From contig JASHYG010000211.1 in NCBI GenBank assembly GCA_030043215.1, positions 1-7,854 on the forward strand: a stretch of 7,854 bases of DNA, read 5' to 3'. A model generated the notes under the pieces. It was given only the letters and a program-made list of their open reading frames with translations. It was not told the DNA's origin and did not search any database. This stretch comes from Gammaproteobacteria bacterium (lineage in GTDB: Bacteria; Pseudomonadota; Gammaproteobacteria; Steroidobacterales; Steroidobacteraceae). The position numbers were made by a program, and so were the translations under genes. Of the stretch, positions 1 through 6,270 are shown in pieces (position 1 is the stretch's first letter; each line of letters starts with the position of its first letter).

Positions 1-27
1 GCGCTCGTGGCGCTCGTGGCGCTCGCG
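1..27 (+). repeat. 9-bp tandem repeat, three units
   Basis: GCGCTCGTG occurs twice in perfect tandem (1-9, 10-18), followed by a third unit, GCGCTCGCG (19-27), with one mismatch. The unit is a multiple of three and encodes Ala-Leu-Val/Ala within the predicted upstream gene tail, so it keeps the frame. The array may extend beyond the left edge. It looks like a simple coding microrepeat rather than a mobile element. Confidence 0.6.
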
Positions 28-42
28 GCAGGCGCGGCGTAG
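1..42 (+). CDS. 3' end of an upstream gene, product unknown (partial)
   Basis: Frame 1 is open from the window edge to a TAG at 40-42 and encodes the 13-residue tail ALVALVALAAGAA. Twelve of the 13 sense codons end in G or C, which fits coding DNA of this genome. The tail is purely small and hydrophobic, as at the end of a membrane segment or an Ala-rich C-terminus, but 13 residues cannot identify a family. It lies on the same strand as the MFS gene that starts 41 bases later, so the two may share a transcript. The frame could also be open by chance, because stop codons are rare in such GC-rich DNA. Confidence 0.45.
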   Translation, partial: ALVALVALAAGAA

Positions 43-51
43 CATCGCCCG

Positions 52-63
52 TCCGGATCCGGA
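52..63. other. 12-bp perfect palindrome in front of the MFS gene
   Basis: TCCGGATCCGGA reads the same on both strands and lies in the 41-base gap between the upstream stop codon and the MFS gene, 20 bases before its start codon. It could be an operator half-turn site or simply a chance product of CCGGATC duplication (the CGGATC unit occurs twice in tandem). No -10 or -35 pair is evident around it. Confidence 0.3.
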
Positions 64-71
64 TCGTTCGT

Positions 72-77
72 AAAGGA
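72..77 (+). promoter_or_regulatory. Ribosome binding site of the spinster-like MFS gene
   Basis: AAAGGA lies six bases before the ATG at 84. It is a good purine-rich Shine-Dalgarno match and supports that start. No better-placed upstream start with such a site is visible. Confidence 0.6.
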
Positions 78-83
78 CCGCTC

Positions 84-1502
84 ATGGCCTCACCCTCCGC
101 CCCGTCGGCCTTCTCGAAGGGTTACCGGACCTGGTTGCTCGTGCTGCTGGTGGTCATCAATGCCCTGAACCTCGCCGATCGGCAGGGCCTCGCCGCCTCC
201 GTCCAGGCCATCAAGCTCGATCTGAAGTTCACCGACTCCGAGATGGGGCTCATCCAGGGGATCGGATTCGCCATCTTCTACACCCTGATGGGCCTGCCGC
301 TCGCGCGGCTCGCGGAGCGCGCGAGCCGCACCAAGATCATCGCGGGATGCATCGCGCTCTTCGGCGCGATGGTCGCGCTCTGCAGCACGGCGAGAAGCTT
401 TTTCGGCCTGCTGATCTTCCGCATCGGCGTCGGGGTGGGCGATGCCGGATTCGGAACGCCGGTCTCCTCGCTCATCGGCGATCACTACAGGATGGAGAAG
501 CGCGCGTCGGTCATGTCGATCATCTGGCTCGGAGCGCCGATCGGCGTCGTCTTCGGGACGGCCGGAGCCGGGTACCTTGCGCAGTACGTGAGCTGGCGGG
601 CGACGTTCATCGTGATCGGATCGCTCGCGATTGCCGTCGCCATCGTCGCCTTCCTCACGTTCCGGGAGCCGCTCCGCGGCACGTGCGACCCCCTGCCGCT
701 CTCCGGGGACGAGGCGCCTCCGTCCACCTGGGTCGTCTTCCGGTTCCTGTTCGCCAAGCGCTCGATGTGGCACGTCCTCATCGGCTGCGCTCTCGGGGCG
801 ACCGCCATGAACGCCATCGGCCAGTTCCTGAGCGCGTTCCTCGTCCGCAACTACCACATGGGGATCGCCGCTGCGGGGCGCCTGCTCGCCCTGATCGCGG
901 GAGCCGCGATGGCCTCCGGCCTGCTGGTGGGCGGGTTCGGTGTGGACTGGGCGGGCCGGTTCGACAAGCGCTGGTATGTCTGGGGCCCCGCGGTCGGTCT
1001 CGCGCTCTCCGCGCCGCTGTTCCTGCTCGGATTCAACCAGTCCGTGGTTCCGATCGCCGTGGCGCTGCTCATCGCGGCGCACCTGTGCATGTTCCTCTAC
1101 TACGCGCCGTCGCTCGCGCTGGCGCAGAACATGGTCGGCGCCAACATGCGTGCCTCGTCCGCCTTCGTCGTGTCCCTCGTGCTGGGGCTCGTTGGCATCG
1201 GCCTCGGCCCGACTATCGTCGGCTTCCTGAGCGATCAGTTCGCGATCCACGCGTTCGGGTCAGGCGGCTTCAAGGCCATGTGCCCAGGAGGCGCCGCGCC
1301 GAACGGCTCACCTGAGGCCCTCGTCGCCGCGTGCGGAAACGCTTCCGCCGTGGGCATTCGCGACGCCCTGATGGTCATGTCGCTGCTCAGCCTCTGGGCG
1401 GCGCTGCACTACCTCCTCGCCGGCCGCGATCTGCGGCGAGACCTCGACACCCACTATCAGCCCGCGGCAGTGGACCTCGACGCTACGACGCCGGCGGTCT
1501 GA
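84..1502 (+). CDS. MFS transporter, spinster-like family
   Basis: This is an inner-membrane carrier of the major facilitator superfamily, 472 residues long. About 12 hydrophobic segments are visible, roughly at residues 14-34, 54-76, 84-101, 104-124, 142-166, 172-194, 229-252, 264-285, 299-316, 321-341, 357-382 and 426-447, with the central cytoplasmic loop near 195-228. The first half carries the signatures I associate with bacterial spinster-like carriers: NLADRQ (29-34) at the end of TM1, a motif-A loop G-LPLARLAERASR (70-82), and FRIGVGVGDAG (112-122) with the TM4 arginine R113. The substrate cannot be told from sequence; relatives are annotated for lipids, sugars or organic acids. An unusual feature is a longer outward-facing loop (about 385-425) containing two cysteines, C400 and C417. 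The start is set by AAAGGA six bases upstream. Next downstream are two small exported proteins, which may mean joint work on an imported or exported compound, but that is inference. Confidence 0.9.
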   Translation: MASPSAPSAFSKGYRTWLLVLLVVINALNLADRQGLAASVQAIKLDLKFTDSEMGLIQGIGFAIFYTLMGLPLARLAERASRTKIIAGCIALFGAMVALCSTARSFFGLLIFRIGVGVGDAGFGTPVSSLIGDHYRMEKRASVMSIIWLGAPIGVVFGTAGAGYLAQYVSWRATFIVIGSLAIAVAIVAFLTFREPLRGTCDPLPLSGDEAPPSTWVVFRFLFAKRSMWHVLIGCALGATAMNAIGQFLSAFLVRNYHMGIAAAGRLLALIAGAAMASGLLVGGFGVDWAGRFDKRWYVWGPAVGLALSAPLFLLGFNQSVVPIAVALLIAAHLCMFLYYAPSLALAQNMVGANMRASSAFVVSLVLGLVGIGLGPTIVGFLSDQFAIHAFGSGGFKAMCPGGAAPNGSPEALVAACGNASAVGIRDALMVMSLLSLWAALHYLLAGRDLRRDLDTHYQPAAVDLDATTPAV

Positions 1503-1513
1503 CGGCGCGTCCG

Positions 1514-1541
1514 TTGCAGGGTCAACCGGTCGCGTTATGAT
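1514..1541 (+). promoter_or_regulatory. Candidate sigma70 promoter for the DUF6152-type gene
   Basis: TTGCAG (1514-1519) and TATGAT (1536-1541) are separated by 16 bases. The -10 matches the consensus at five of six positions and the -35 at three of six. Transcription would begin near 1548, leaving about 50 bases of leader before the ATG at 1600. The site starts just 12 bases after the MFS stop codon and lies in the only non-coding gap of this part, so it could give the two exported proteins their own transcript. This is a visual consensus match only. Confidence 0.35.
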
Positions 1542-1547
1542 GGCGCC

Positions 1548-1561
1548 CGGGCCGCGGCCCG
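1548..1561. other. 14-bp GC palindrome in the leader of the DUF6152-type gene
   Basis: CGGGCCGCGGCCCG is self-complementary over 14 bases, and a second small palindrome, CCCGCGGG, follows at 1568-1575. Both lie between the candidate promoter and the ribosome binding site, so the leader RNA could fold strongly. There is no following T-run, so it is not a standard intrinsic terminator. In DNA this GC-rich, chance palindromes are expected, so a function is uncertain. Confidence 0.3.
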
Positions 1562-1583
1562 CTCGCACCCGCGGGCAGACCAC

Positions 1584-1590
1584 GAGGAGA
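1584..1590 (+). promoter_or_regulatory. Ribosome binding site deciding the DUF6152-type start
   Basis: GAGGAGA lies nine bases upstream of the ATG at 1600. It decides between this ATG and an in-frame ATG at 1537. The upstream choice would put 21 Arg/Pro-rich residues in front of an otherwise normal signal peptide. Confidence 0.7.
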
Positions 1591-1599
1591 TCGCCACCG

Positions 1600-2016
1600 A
1601 TGAAAGTGCCTAGCAGAGTTGCAGTTCTTCGGGCTTCCGTGCTGGCCCTGGTGCTCACGGCCGCGTGGCCCGCCTTTGCGCACCACTCTTTCGCGATGTT
1701 CGACCACGACCATCAGATCAAGCTCAAGGGGACCGTCAAGTACTTCCAGTGGACCAATCCCCACGTCTACATCCTGCTCGCCGCGATCCAGCCCTCGGGC
1801 GGCCCGCCCAAGAACTACACGATCGAGTGCGCGAACCCCGGCATCCTCGACCGCGTCGGCTGGAAGTGGAACATGATCAAGGTCGGCGACACCATCACGA
1901 CCATCATCGCCCCGCTGAGGTCGGGACAGGCGGGAGGCCTGCTCAAGGAAGTGACCCTGGCCGACGGCCGCAGCTTCAACAACGGCGCCCCCGCAGGCCA
2001 GGCCAACATCCACTAG
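1600..2016 (+). CDS. Small exported DUF6152-type protein, function unknown
   Basis: The 138-residue product starts with a classic Sec signal peptide: basic MKVPSRVAVLR, a hydrophobic core to about residue 22, then WPAFA with probable cleavage after A27. The mature protein (about 111 residues) would begin HHSFAMFD, followed by DHDH (35-38) and WTNPHVYI (51-58), then a short beta-rich body with GW-W-M-KVGDTIT (87-100) and a C-terminal VTLADGRSF (118-126). This order (HHSF-FD, G-V--F-WTNPH, GW------GD, DGR near the end) is what I recall of the DUF6152 family, small periplasmic proteins with no established role. Only one cysteine (C78) is present, so there is no internal disulfide. The start was chosen because of GAGGAGA nine bases upstream. 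The gene following by 44 bases also encodes an exported protein, and the two probably form one transcript. Family assignment is from memory of the motif pattern. Confidence 0.85.
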   Translation: MKVPSRVAVLRASVLALVLTAAWPAFAHHSFAMFDHDHQIKLKGTVKYFQWTNPHVYILLAAIQPSGGPPKNYTIECANPGILDRVGWKWNMIKVGDTITTIIAPLRSGQAGGLLKEVTLADGRSFNNGAPAGQANIH

Positions 2017-2060
2017 CCGCCGGCCGTGCCCCGCTCCGTGAACTCGCGAGTATCCGCATC

Positions 2061-2942
2061 ATGATTTCACGATCGACATCCCCGCCGCCGCGCACACAGC
2101 GTCTCGCGCGTAGCGGCACCGCCATGGGTCTTGCCATCGCGCTCGCGCTAGGCGGCCTCGCAGCCGCCCAGGGGCAGAGCGCTTCGCCAGGGCACGGCAC
2201 CTCGCCCGCGGCAGGCACCGCACGCGCGCAAACCAGCGCTTCTCCCGTGCCCCGGACCGACCTGACCGGCACCTGGGACCGTTATCATCCGAGCGGCCTC
2301 AAACTCAATCCCCGGTTCACTTCCTCCATCCCGGTCTCGACGGACCCGCCGCTCAAGCCGAAATATCTCGCGGCCTGGAAGGCGCACCAGGCCGCCTCGC
2401 GCGCGGCCGACCAGCGCGGGCAGCCGCTCTTTGGCGGCTACGCGCAGTGCATCCCCGACGGCATGCCGGCCATGATGATGGCGATGTTCCCCATGGACGT
2501 GCTGCAAACGCCGGGACAGATCACCATCATCGAGGAAGCCTACCGCCAGGTCCGCTACATCTATTTGGATCAGAAGCAGGTCGCCATCGAGGACGCGGAG
2601 CCGGAGTTCTGGGGGCACTCCGTGGGCCACTGGGTAGGCGATACGCTTCACGTCAACACCGTCGGCATCCGGCCGGAAGTGCAATTCCAGGATGTTCCGC
2701 ACAGCAATCTCCTGCAGATCGACGAGCGCATCCGGCTGCTCACGCCCGACATGTTCGAGGACCGGATCACCCTCATCGACCCGGTCTATCTCACCAAGCC
2801 CTGGACCTTCACCTGGCAGTACCAGCGCCGCGCCGGCTACAAGATGCTGGAGTACGTGTGCGAGTCGAACCGCGAGGTTGACAAGAACGGCGCTCAGAGC
2901 CTCCAACTCCTTGATCTCTCGGGTAACGGCAACGCCCACTGA
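2061..2942 (+). CDS. Exported protein of unknown function, partner of the DUF6152-type gene
   Basis: The 293-residue product has a twin-region export signal: an Arg-rich start with R11, R14 and R17, a hydrophobic core AMGLAIALALGGLAAA (21-36), and likely cleavage near residue 36. A low-complexity Ala/Ser/Gly/Thr/Gln linker follows (37-64). The folded part starts at DLTGTWDRYHPSG (67-79). Notable stretches are LFGGYAQCIPDGMPAMMM (123-140), QTPGQITIIEE (149-159), WGHSVGHWVGDTLHVNTVG (184-202), PHSNLLQIDERIRL (213-226), and EYVCESN (264-270). The GTW and GHW-GDTL-V-T elements resemble a repeat seen in many secreted proteobacterial proteins that lie next to DUF6152 genes, but I know no biochemical function. 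C130 and C267 could form one disulfide in the periplasm. No clear Shine-Dalgarno precedes the ATG at 2061; an ATG at 2124 (residue 22) would still leave a signal peptide, so the start is uncertain. Confidence 0.75.
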   Translation: MISRSTSPPPRTQRLARSGTAMGLAIALALGGLAAAQGQSASPGHGTSPAAGTARAQTSASPVPRTDLTGTWDRYHPSGLKLNPRFTSSIPVSTDPPLKPKYLAAWKAHQAASRAADQRGQPLFGGYAQCIPDGMPAMMMAMFPMDVLQTPGQITIIEEAYRQVRYIYLDQKQVAIEDAEPEFWGHSVGHWVGDTLHVNTVGIRPEVQFQDVPHSNLLQIDERIRLLTPDMFEDRITLIDPVYLTKPWTFTWQYQRRAGYKMLEYVCESNREVDKNGAQSLQLLDLSGNGNAH

Positions 2943-2978
2943 GCGCACCGGGGCGTGCGCGCCGCCACCGCCGGTGGC
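2943..2978 (+). terminator. Two GC hairpins after the exported-protein gene, possible terminator
   Basis: The first hairpin begins at the base after the TGA: GCGCAC (2943-2948) pairs with GTGCGC (2955-2960) around a six-base loop. A second follows: GCCACC (2964-2969) pairs with GGTGGC (2973-2978) around a three-base loop. The DNA then changes abruptly to AT-rich sequence. There is no T-tract after either stem, so this is not a canonical intrinsic terminator. The position, between a gene end and the next operon's control region, still suits a termination or mRNA-end structure. Confidence 0.35.
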
Positions 2979-2980
2979 CG

Positions 2981-3033
2981 ATCATATGCCATAGTTACGA
3001 TAAGCATCACATATCATATCGATTTATATGATA
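2981..3033 (+). promoter_or_regulatory. Putative MarR operator and promoter of the efflux operon
   Basis: This is an AT-rich island within GC-rich DNA. It contains a perfect inverted repeat, TATCATAT (3012-3019), six-base spacer, ATATGATA (3026-3033). A further direct copy of ATCATAT sits at 2981-2987, exactly 32 bases before the ATCATAT of the left arm, close to three helical turns. Each arm contains a -10-like hexamer (TATCAT 3012-3017, TATGAT 3027-3032), each five of six to consensus, but neither has a convincing -35. The repeat ends 34 bases before the marR start codon. MarR-family repressors usually bind AT-rich palindromes of this size overlapping their own promoter, so autoregulation of the efflux operon is the natural reading. 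The binding itself is inferred. Confidence 0.6.
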
Positions 3034-3067
3034 GAGTGGGCCGTACGACAGTCTCGCCGGGAGCCGT

Positions 3068-3562
3068 ATGGACCTGCACCGCAACTTGGGCTTCCTCCTG
3101 AAGGATGTGAGCCGTTTGTACACGCGCCGCTTCGAGGGACGCGCGCACGCGCTGTCCCTGACGCTGCCGCAGTGCAAGGCGCTCGCCTATCTCGCGAACA
3201 ACGAGGGCGTGAGCCAGAAGCGCCTCTCGGAACTGGTCGAGATCGATCCCATGAGCCTCGTGCGTATACTCGACCGCATGGAGGCAGACGGGTGGGTGAA
3301 GCGACGCTCGGATCCTGAGGATCGGCGGGCGCGCTGCCTCGCGATCACCGAGACGGGAAAGCCGATCGTGGATCGCGTCTGGGAGCTCGCTGGCGAGACG
3401 CGGGGCGAGGCGCTGGCCGGTCTCTCCACCGAGGAACGGGCGATGCTCATTGATTTGCTCGCGCGGGTACACGCGAACTTGCTTGCAGTGAAGCCCCTCG
3501 CCGAGGATGGGCCGGCGCAGAAGCCCGAGCCTCAACCCCCGCCAGTCCGGGAGCTCCGATAG
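3068..3562 (+). CDS. MarR-family transcriptional regulator
   Basis: This is a 164-residue winged helix-turn-helix regulator, presumably a dimeric repressor of the efflux genes that follow. An N-terminal dimerisation helix (about 1-29) leads to LTLPQCKALAYL (31-42). The HTH spans about 48-77, with VSQKRLSELVEIDPMSL then the recognition helix VRILDRMEADGWVKR. The wing is RRSDPEDRRARCLAITETG (79-97), with the D-P-D-RR signature typical of MarR proteins, and a C-terminal dimer helix covers about 115-143. Two cysteines (C36, C90) are present; some MarR relatives sense oxidants through cysteine, but nothing shows that here. A Pro/Glu-rich tail (about 147-161) goes beyond the usual length of about 140-150 residues. 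GGGAG lies four bases before the ATG, slightly close. Its TAG stop abuts the ATG of the next gene, so the regulator and the pump are one unit. Confidence 0.93.
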   Translation: MDLHRNLGFLLKDVSRLYTRRFEGRAHALSLTLPQCKALAYLANNEGVSQKRLSELVEIDPMSLVRILDRMEADGWVKRRSDPEDRRARCLAITETGKPIVDRVWELAGETRGEALAGLSTEERAMLIDLLARVHANLLAVKPLAEDGPAQKPEPQPPPVRELR

Positions 3563-4744
3563 ATGAGCGCTGTCGTCAAGGACGAGGAGAAGACACAGAC
3601 GCGCGGCGACGCCGCCGGCACACCCGCGCTCCAGACGGAGTCCCAACCGCTGCATCTGCCGGCTCGCGAGCCGGTCTCGCGCCCGCTCGGCGAGCGCCTG
3701 AGGTTTCCGCTCATGGTCGTGGTGCCGCTCGTCGCCATCGTGGCCGGGCTCTACTACTACCTCGCGACCGGGCGGTACGAGTCCACGGACGATGCCTACG
3801 TTCGGGCCGCGCAGGTGTCGATCAGCTCCAACGTCTCGGGCAGGGTGAGCGAAGTCGACGTGCACGACAATCAACGTGTGCACCGGGGCGAGACGCTGTT
3901 CCTGCTCGATCAGCGCCCCTTCCGCATCGCCGTCGAGGCGGCGCGGGCCCGTCTTGCCGCCTCGCGGTTGCAGATCGAGGCTCTGAAAGCCAACTATCGT
4001 CAGCGCCTCGCGGATATGCAGTCGGCGCAGAGCGAGCTCACCTATCAGCAGCTCGAGTACGACCGCCAGATGCGGCTGCTCAAGAGCGGCATCACCTCGC
4101 AGGCGCAGGCGGACCGGGCGCTGCTCGCGCGCAACCAGGCGCAGGAGGGCGTCGCGGCCGTCCAGCAACGGATCACCTCGGCGCTCGCGGACTTGGGCGG
4201 CGATCCCAACATTCCCGTGGACCGGCACCCGGCCGTCGAGCAGGCGCAGGCCGATCTCGACCGCGCGCTGCTCAATCTCTCCTACACCGTCATTCCCGCG
4301 CCGATCGACGGCATCGTCACGCGCGTCGAGCAGGTGCAGATCGGCGACTACATCAACGCCGCAACCCCCGCGTTCGCGCTCGTCTCCACGCGCGACGTGT
4401 GGATCGAGGCGAACTTCAAGGAAGTGCAGCTTGCGCACATGCGCGCCGGCCAATCCGCCGAGGTGTGGATCGACGCCTATCCCGACCGGACCTTCTCCGC
4501 CACGGTCGCGAGCGTGAGTCCGGGCACCGGAGCGCAGTTCTCGCTGCTGCCGCCGGAGAATGCGACCGGCAACTGGGTGAAGGTCGTGCAGCGGCTGCCC
4601 GTGCGCCTGCAGCTCGAGGGAGATGTTCCGGACCTGCGATCGGGCTTGAGCGCCTCGGTGAAGGTCGACACGCAGTACAAGCGTCATCTGTTCGGATGGA
4701 CCGCCCATGCGGGCGGCCCGCCGGGCGCCAGGAACGGCGAGTAG
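3563..4744 (+). CDS. HlyD/EmrA-family periplasmic adaptor subunit of an efflux pump
   Basis: The 393-residue membrane fusion protein links an inner-membrane MFS pump to an outer-membrane channel. A charged cytoplasmic stretch (1-46) precedes one membrane anchor (about 47-68). STDDAYVRA (74-82), the conserved EmrA/HlyD entry motif, and the first half of the lipoyl domain follow (about 83-118, NVSGRVSEVDVHDNQRVHRG at 90-109). An alpha-helical hairpin rich in Ala, Gln and Arg covers about 122-237. The second lipoyl half is IPAPIDGIVTRVEQVQIGD (244-262), then a beta-barrel with FKEVQL--M--GQ (285-297). The EmrA hallmark GTGAQFSLLPPENATGNW (321-338) leads into VVQRLPVRL. Length equals EmrA (about 390). 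The start abuts the marR stop (TAGATG), with GGGAG nine bases upstream at 3549-3553. This arrangement suggests translational coupling. Substrates cannot be predicted. Confidence 0.94.
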   Translation: MSAVVKDEEKTQTRGDAAGTPALQTESQPLHLPAREPVSRPLGERLRFPLMVVVPLVAIVAGLYYYLATGRYESTDDAYVRAAQVSISSNVSGRVSEVDVHDNQRVHRGETLFLLDQRPFRIAVEAARARLAASRLQIEALKANYRQRLADMQSAQSELTYQQLEYDRQMRLLKSGITSQAQADRALLARNQAQEGVAAVQQRITSALADLGGDPNIPVDRHPAVEQAQADLDRALLNLSYTVIPAPIDGIVTRVEQVQIGDYINAATPAFALVSTRDVWIEANFKEVQLAHMRAGQSAEVWIDAYPDRTFSATVASVSPGTGAQFSLLPPENATGNWVKVVQRLPVRLQLEGDVPDLRSGLSASVKVDTQYKRHLFGWTAHAGGPPGARNGE

Positions 4745-4758
4745 TCGCGCGGACGCGC

Positions 4759-6270
4759 ATGGACTCGAGAGCTGCGGCATTCCGGGTGCCCATCACCATC
4801 TCGGTGATGCTCGCATCGATCCTGCAGTCGATCGACACGACGATCGCCAACGTCGCGCTGCCGCACATCCGGGGCAGCCTCTCCGCGACGCTCGATCAGA
4901 TGGAGTGGGTGCTCACCTCCTACATCGTCGCATCCGCGATCATGACGCCGCTCGCGGGCTGGCTCGCGAGCCGGTACGGCCAGAAGAAGGTACTCGCCTT
5001 CTCGGTCGCGGTCTTCACGCTGATGTCGGCCATGTGCGGCATGGCCCATTCGCTCACGCAGATCGTGCTCTACCGCACGCTGCAGGGCGTTGGCGGCGCG
5101 GCGCTCGTGCCGCTGTCGCAGGCGGTGCTGCTCGACATCAATCCGCCCGAGCGCCACGGCCGCGCCACGGCGGTCTGGGCCATGGGCGTGCTCGTCGGGC
5201 CCATCATCGGTCCGACCCTCGGCGGCTGGCTCACCGACAACTACAGCTGGCGCTGGGTCTTCTACATCAACATTCCCTTCGGAGCGCTCTCCCTGATGGG
5301 GGTCTTGAGCTTCCTGCGCGAGGTGCCGCGGCGCAGCGCGCCCTTCGACTTCTTCGGCTTCGCGACCCTGAGTCTCGGCATCGGCGCACTGCAGATCATG
5401 CTCGACCGCGGCCAGCTGCTCGACTGGTTCAACTCCTCGGAGATCGGCATCGAGGCGGCGGTCGCCGCCATGTCGTTCTATCTCTTCACCGTGCACACCT
5501 TCACGGCGCGCCATCCGTTCGTGAGCCTCGCCCTGTTCCGCGACCGCAACTTCTCGGTCGGCAGCCTCTTCATCTTCATCATCGGGGTCGTGCTGTTCGC
5601 GACGCTCGCCCTGCTGCCGCCGATGCTGCAGGACCTCATGGACTATCCCGCGACGACCACCGGCCTCGTGACCTCGCCGCGCGGCATCGGCGCGTTCCTC
5701 ACCATGGCGCTCGTCGGGCGGCTGATCGGCCGCGTCGATACGCGGCTGCTCATCACCGCCGGCCTCGGCGTGACGGCCCTGTCGCTCGCGGTCATGTGCG
5801 GGTTCTCGCTGCAGATGGACGAGCGGCCCGTCATCTGGAGCGGCTTCCTGCAGGGCGTGGGCACGGGCTTCGCGTACGTGCCGATCGCCGCCGTCGCGTT
5901 CGCGACGCTCCCCGCGCATTTCCGCAACGAGGGAACGGCCATCTTCAATCTGCTGCGCAACGTCGGCAGCAGCATCGGCATCTCCGTGATGCAGGCGACG
6001 TTCACGCGCAACTCGCAGACGGTGCACGCGAATCTCGCCGAGCACATCGACCGGTATCGCGAGCAGCTTCGCTCCCTCACGCCCTTCGACCCGTCCACGG
6101 GCCACGGGCTCGCATCGCTCAACGCGCTCGTCACGCGCCAGGCCCAGATGGTCGCCTACGTCGACGACTTCAAGGCGTTACTGCTCGTGACGCTCGCGGT
6201 CATCCCGCTGATCGTGATCCTGCGCGCGGCGCGCCCTGCCGCCGGCGTCGAGGCCATTGCGCTCGAATGA
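4759..6270 (+). CDS. DHA2-family (EmrB/QacA-type) 14-TM MFS drug efflux pump
   Basis: The 503-residue proton-driven antiporter is the motor of the tripartite pump. The family motifs are SIDTTIANVALP (24-35) in TM1 with the membrane acidic residue D26, motif A GWLASRYGQKK (67-77), motif B YRTLQGVGGA (105-114) with R106, and the antiporter motif C GPIIGPTLGGW (147-157). I count about 14 hydrophobic segments, near 11-31, 50-72, 77-97, 101-125, 137-158, 165-187, 199-217, 232-250, 267-287, 302-320, 329-349, 358-380, 398-415 and 470-489. The hydrophilic loop (416-469) between the last two is normal for DHA2. The ATG at 4759 gives the expected N-terminus; the frame stays open upstream, inside the adaptor gene, but that sequence is Arg-rich and unlike the family. 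No strong ribosome binding site is seen in the 14-base gap, so coupling to the adaptor is likely. Drug specificity is unknown. Confidence 0.94.
   Translation: MDSRAAAFRVPITISVMLASILQSIDTTIANVALPHIRGSLSATLDQMEWVLTSYIVASAIMTPLAGWLASRYGQKKVLAFSVAVFTLMSAMCGMAHSLTQIVLYRTLQGVGGAALVPLSQAVLLDINPPERHGRATAVWAMGVLVGPIIGPTLGGWLTDNYSWRWVFYINIPFGALSLMGVLSFLREVPRRSAPFDFFGFATLSLGIGALQIMLDRGQLLDWFNSSEIGIEAAVAAMSFYLFTVHTFTARHPFVSLALFRDRNFSVGSLFIFIIGVVLFATLALLPPMLQDLMDYPATTTGLVTSPRGIGAFLTMALVGRLIGRVDTRLLITAGLGVTALSLAVMCGFSLQMDERPVIWSGFLQGVGTGFAYVPIAAVAFATLPAHFRNEGTAIFNLLRNVGSSIGISVMQATFTRNSQTVHANLAEHIDRYREQLRSLTPFDPSTGHGLASLNALVTRQAQMVAYVDDFKALLLVTLAVIPLIVILRAARPAAGVEAIALE

Noticed and set aside
90..1250. 386-codon open frame on the minus strand opposite the spinster-like carrier
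   Set aside because: It is almost entirely charged residues with no domain; this is the mirror of a membrane protein in GC-rich DNA.
1537..1599. In-frame upstream ATG extending the DUF6152-type protein by 21 residues
   Set aside because: It would put an Arg/Pro-rich stretch before a normal signal peptide, overlaps the candidate -10 element, and lacks a ribosome binding site; the ATG at 1600 has GAGGAGA nine bases upstream.
2017..2060. Separate promoter for the second exported protein
   Set aside because: The 44-base gap shows no recognisable -10/-35 pair, so co-transcription with the DUF6152-type gene is the simpler reading.
4399..4758. Upstream extension of the DHA2 pump frame into the adaptor gene
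   Set aside because: The 120 extra residues are an out-of-frame reading of the adaptor, Arg/Ala-rich and unlike any DHA2 N-terminus.
3014..4780. 588-codon open frame on the minus strand opposite marR and the adaptor gene
   Set aside because: It is an antisense shadow: the + strand encodes two proteins with clear family motifs over the same bases, and the minus-strand product is an Arg/His/Leu-rich sequence without domains. Long antisense frames are expected where third positions are nearly all G or C.
4684..6105. 473-codon open frame on the minus strand opposite the DHA2 pump
   Set aside because: The product is an Arg/Glu/His-rich polymer-like sequence without hydrophobic core patterns; the + strand holds an unmistakable DHA2 pump.
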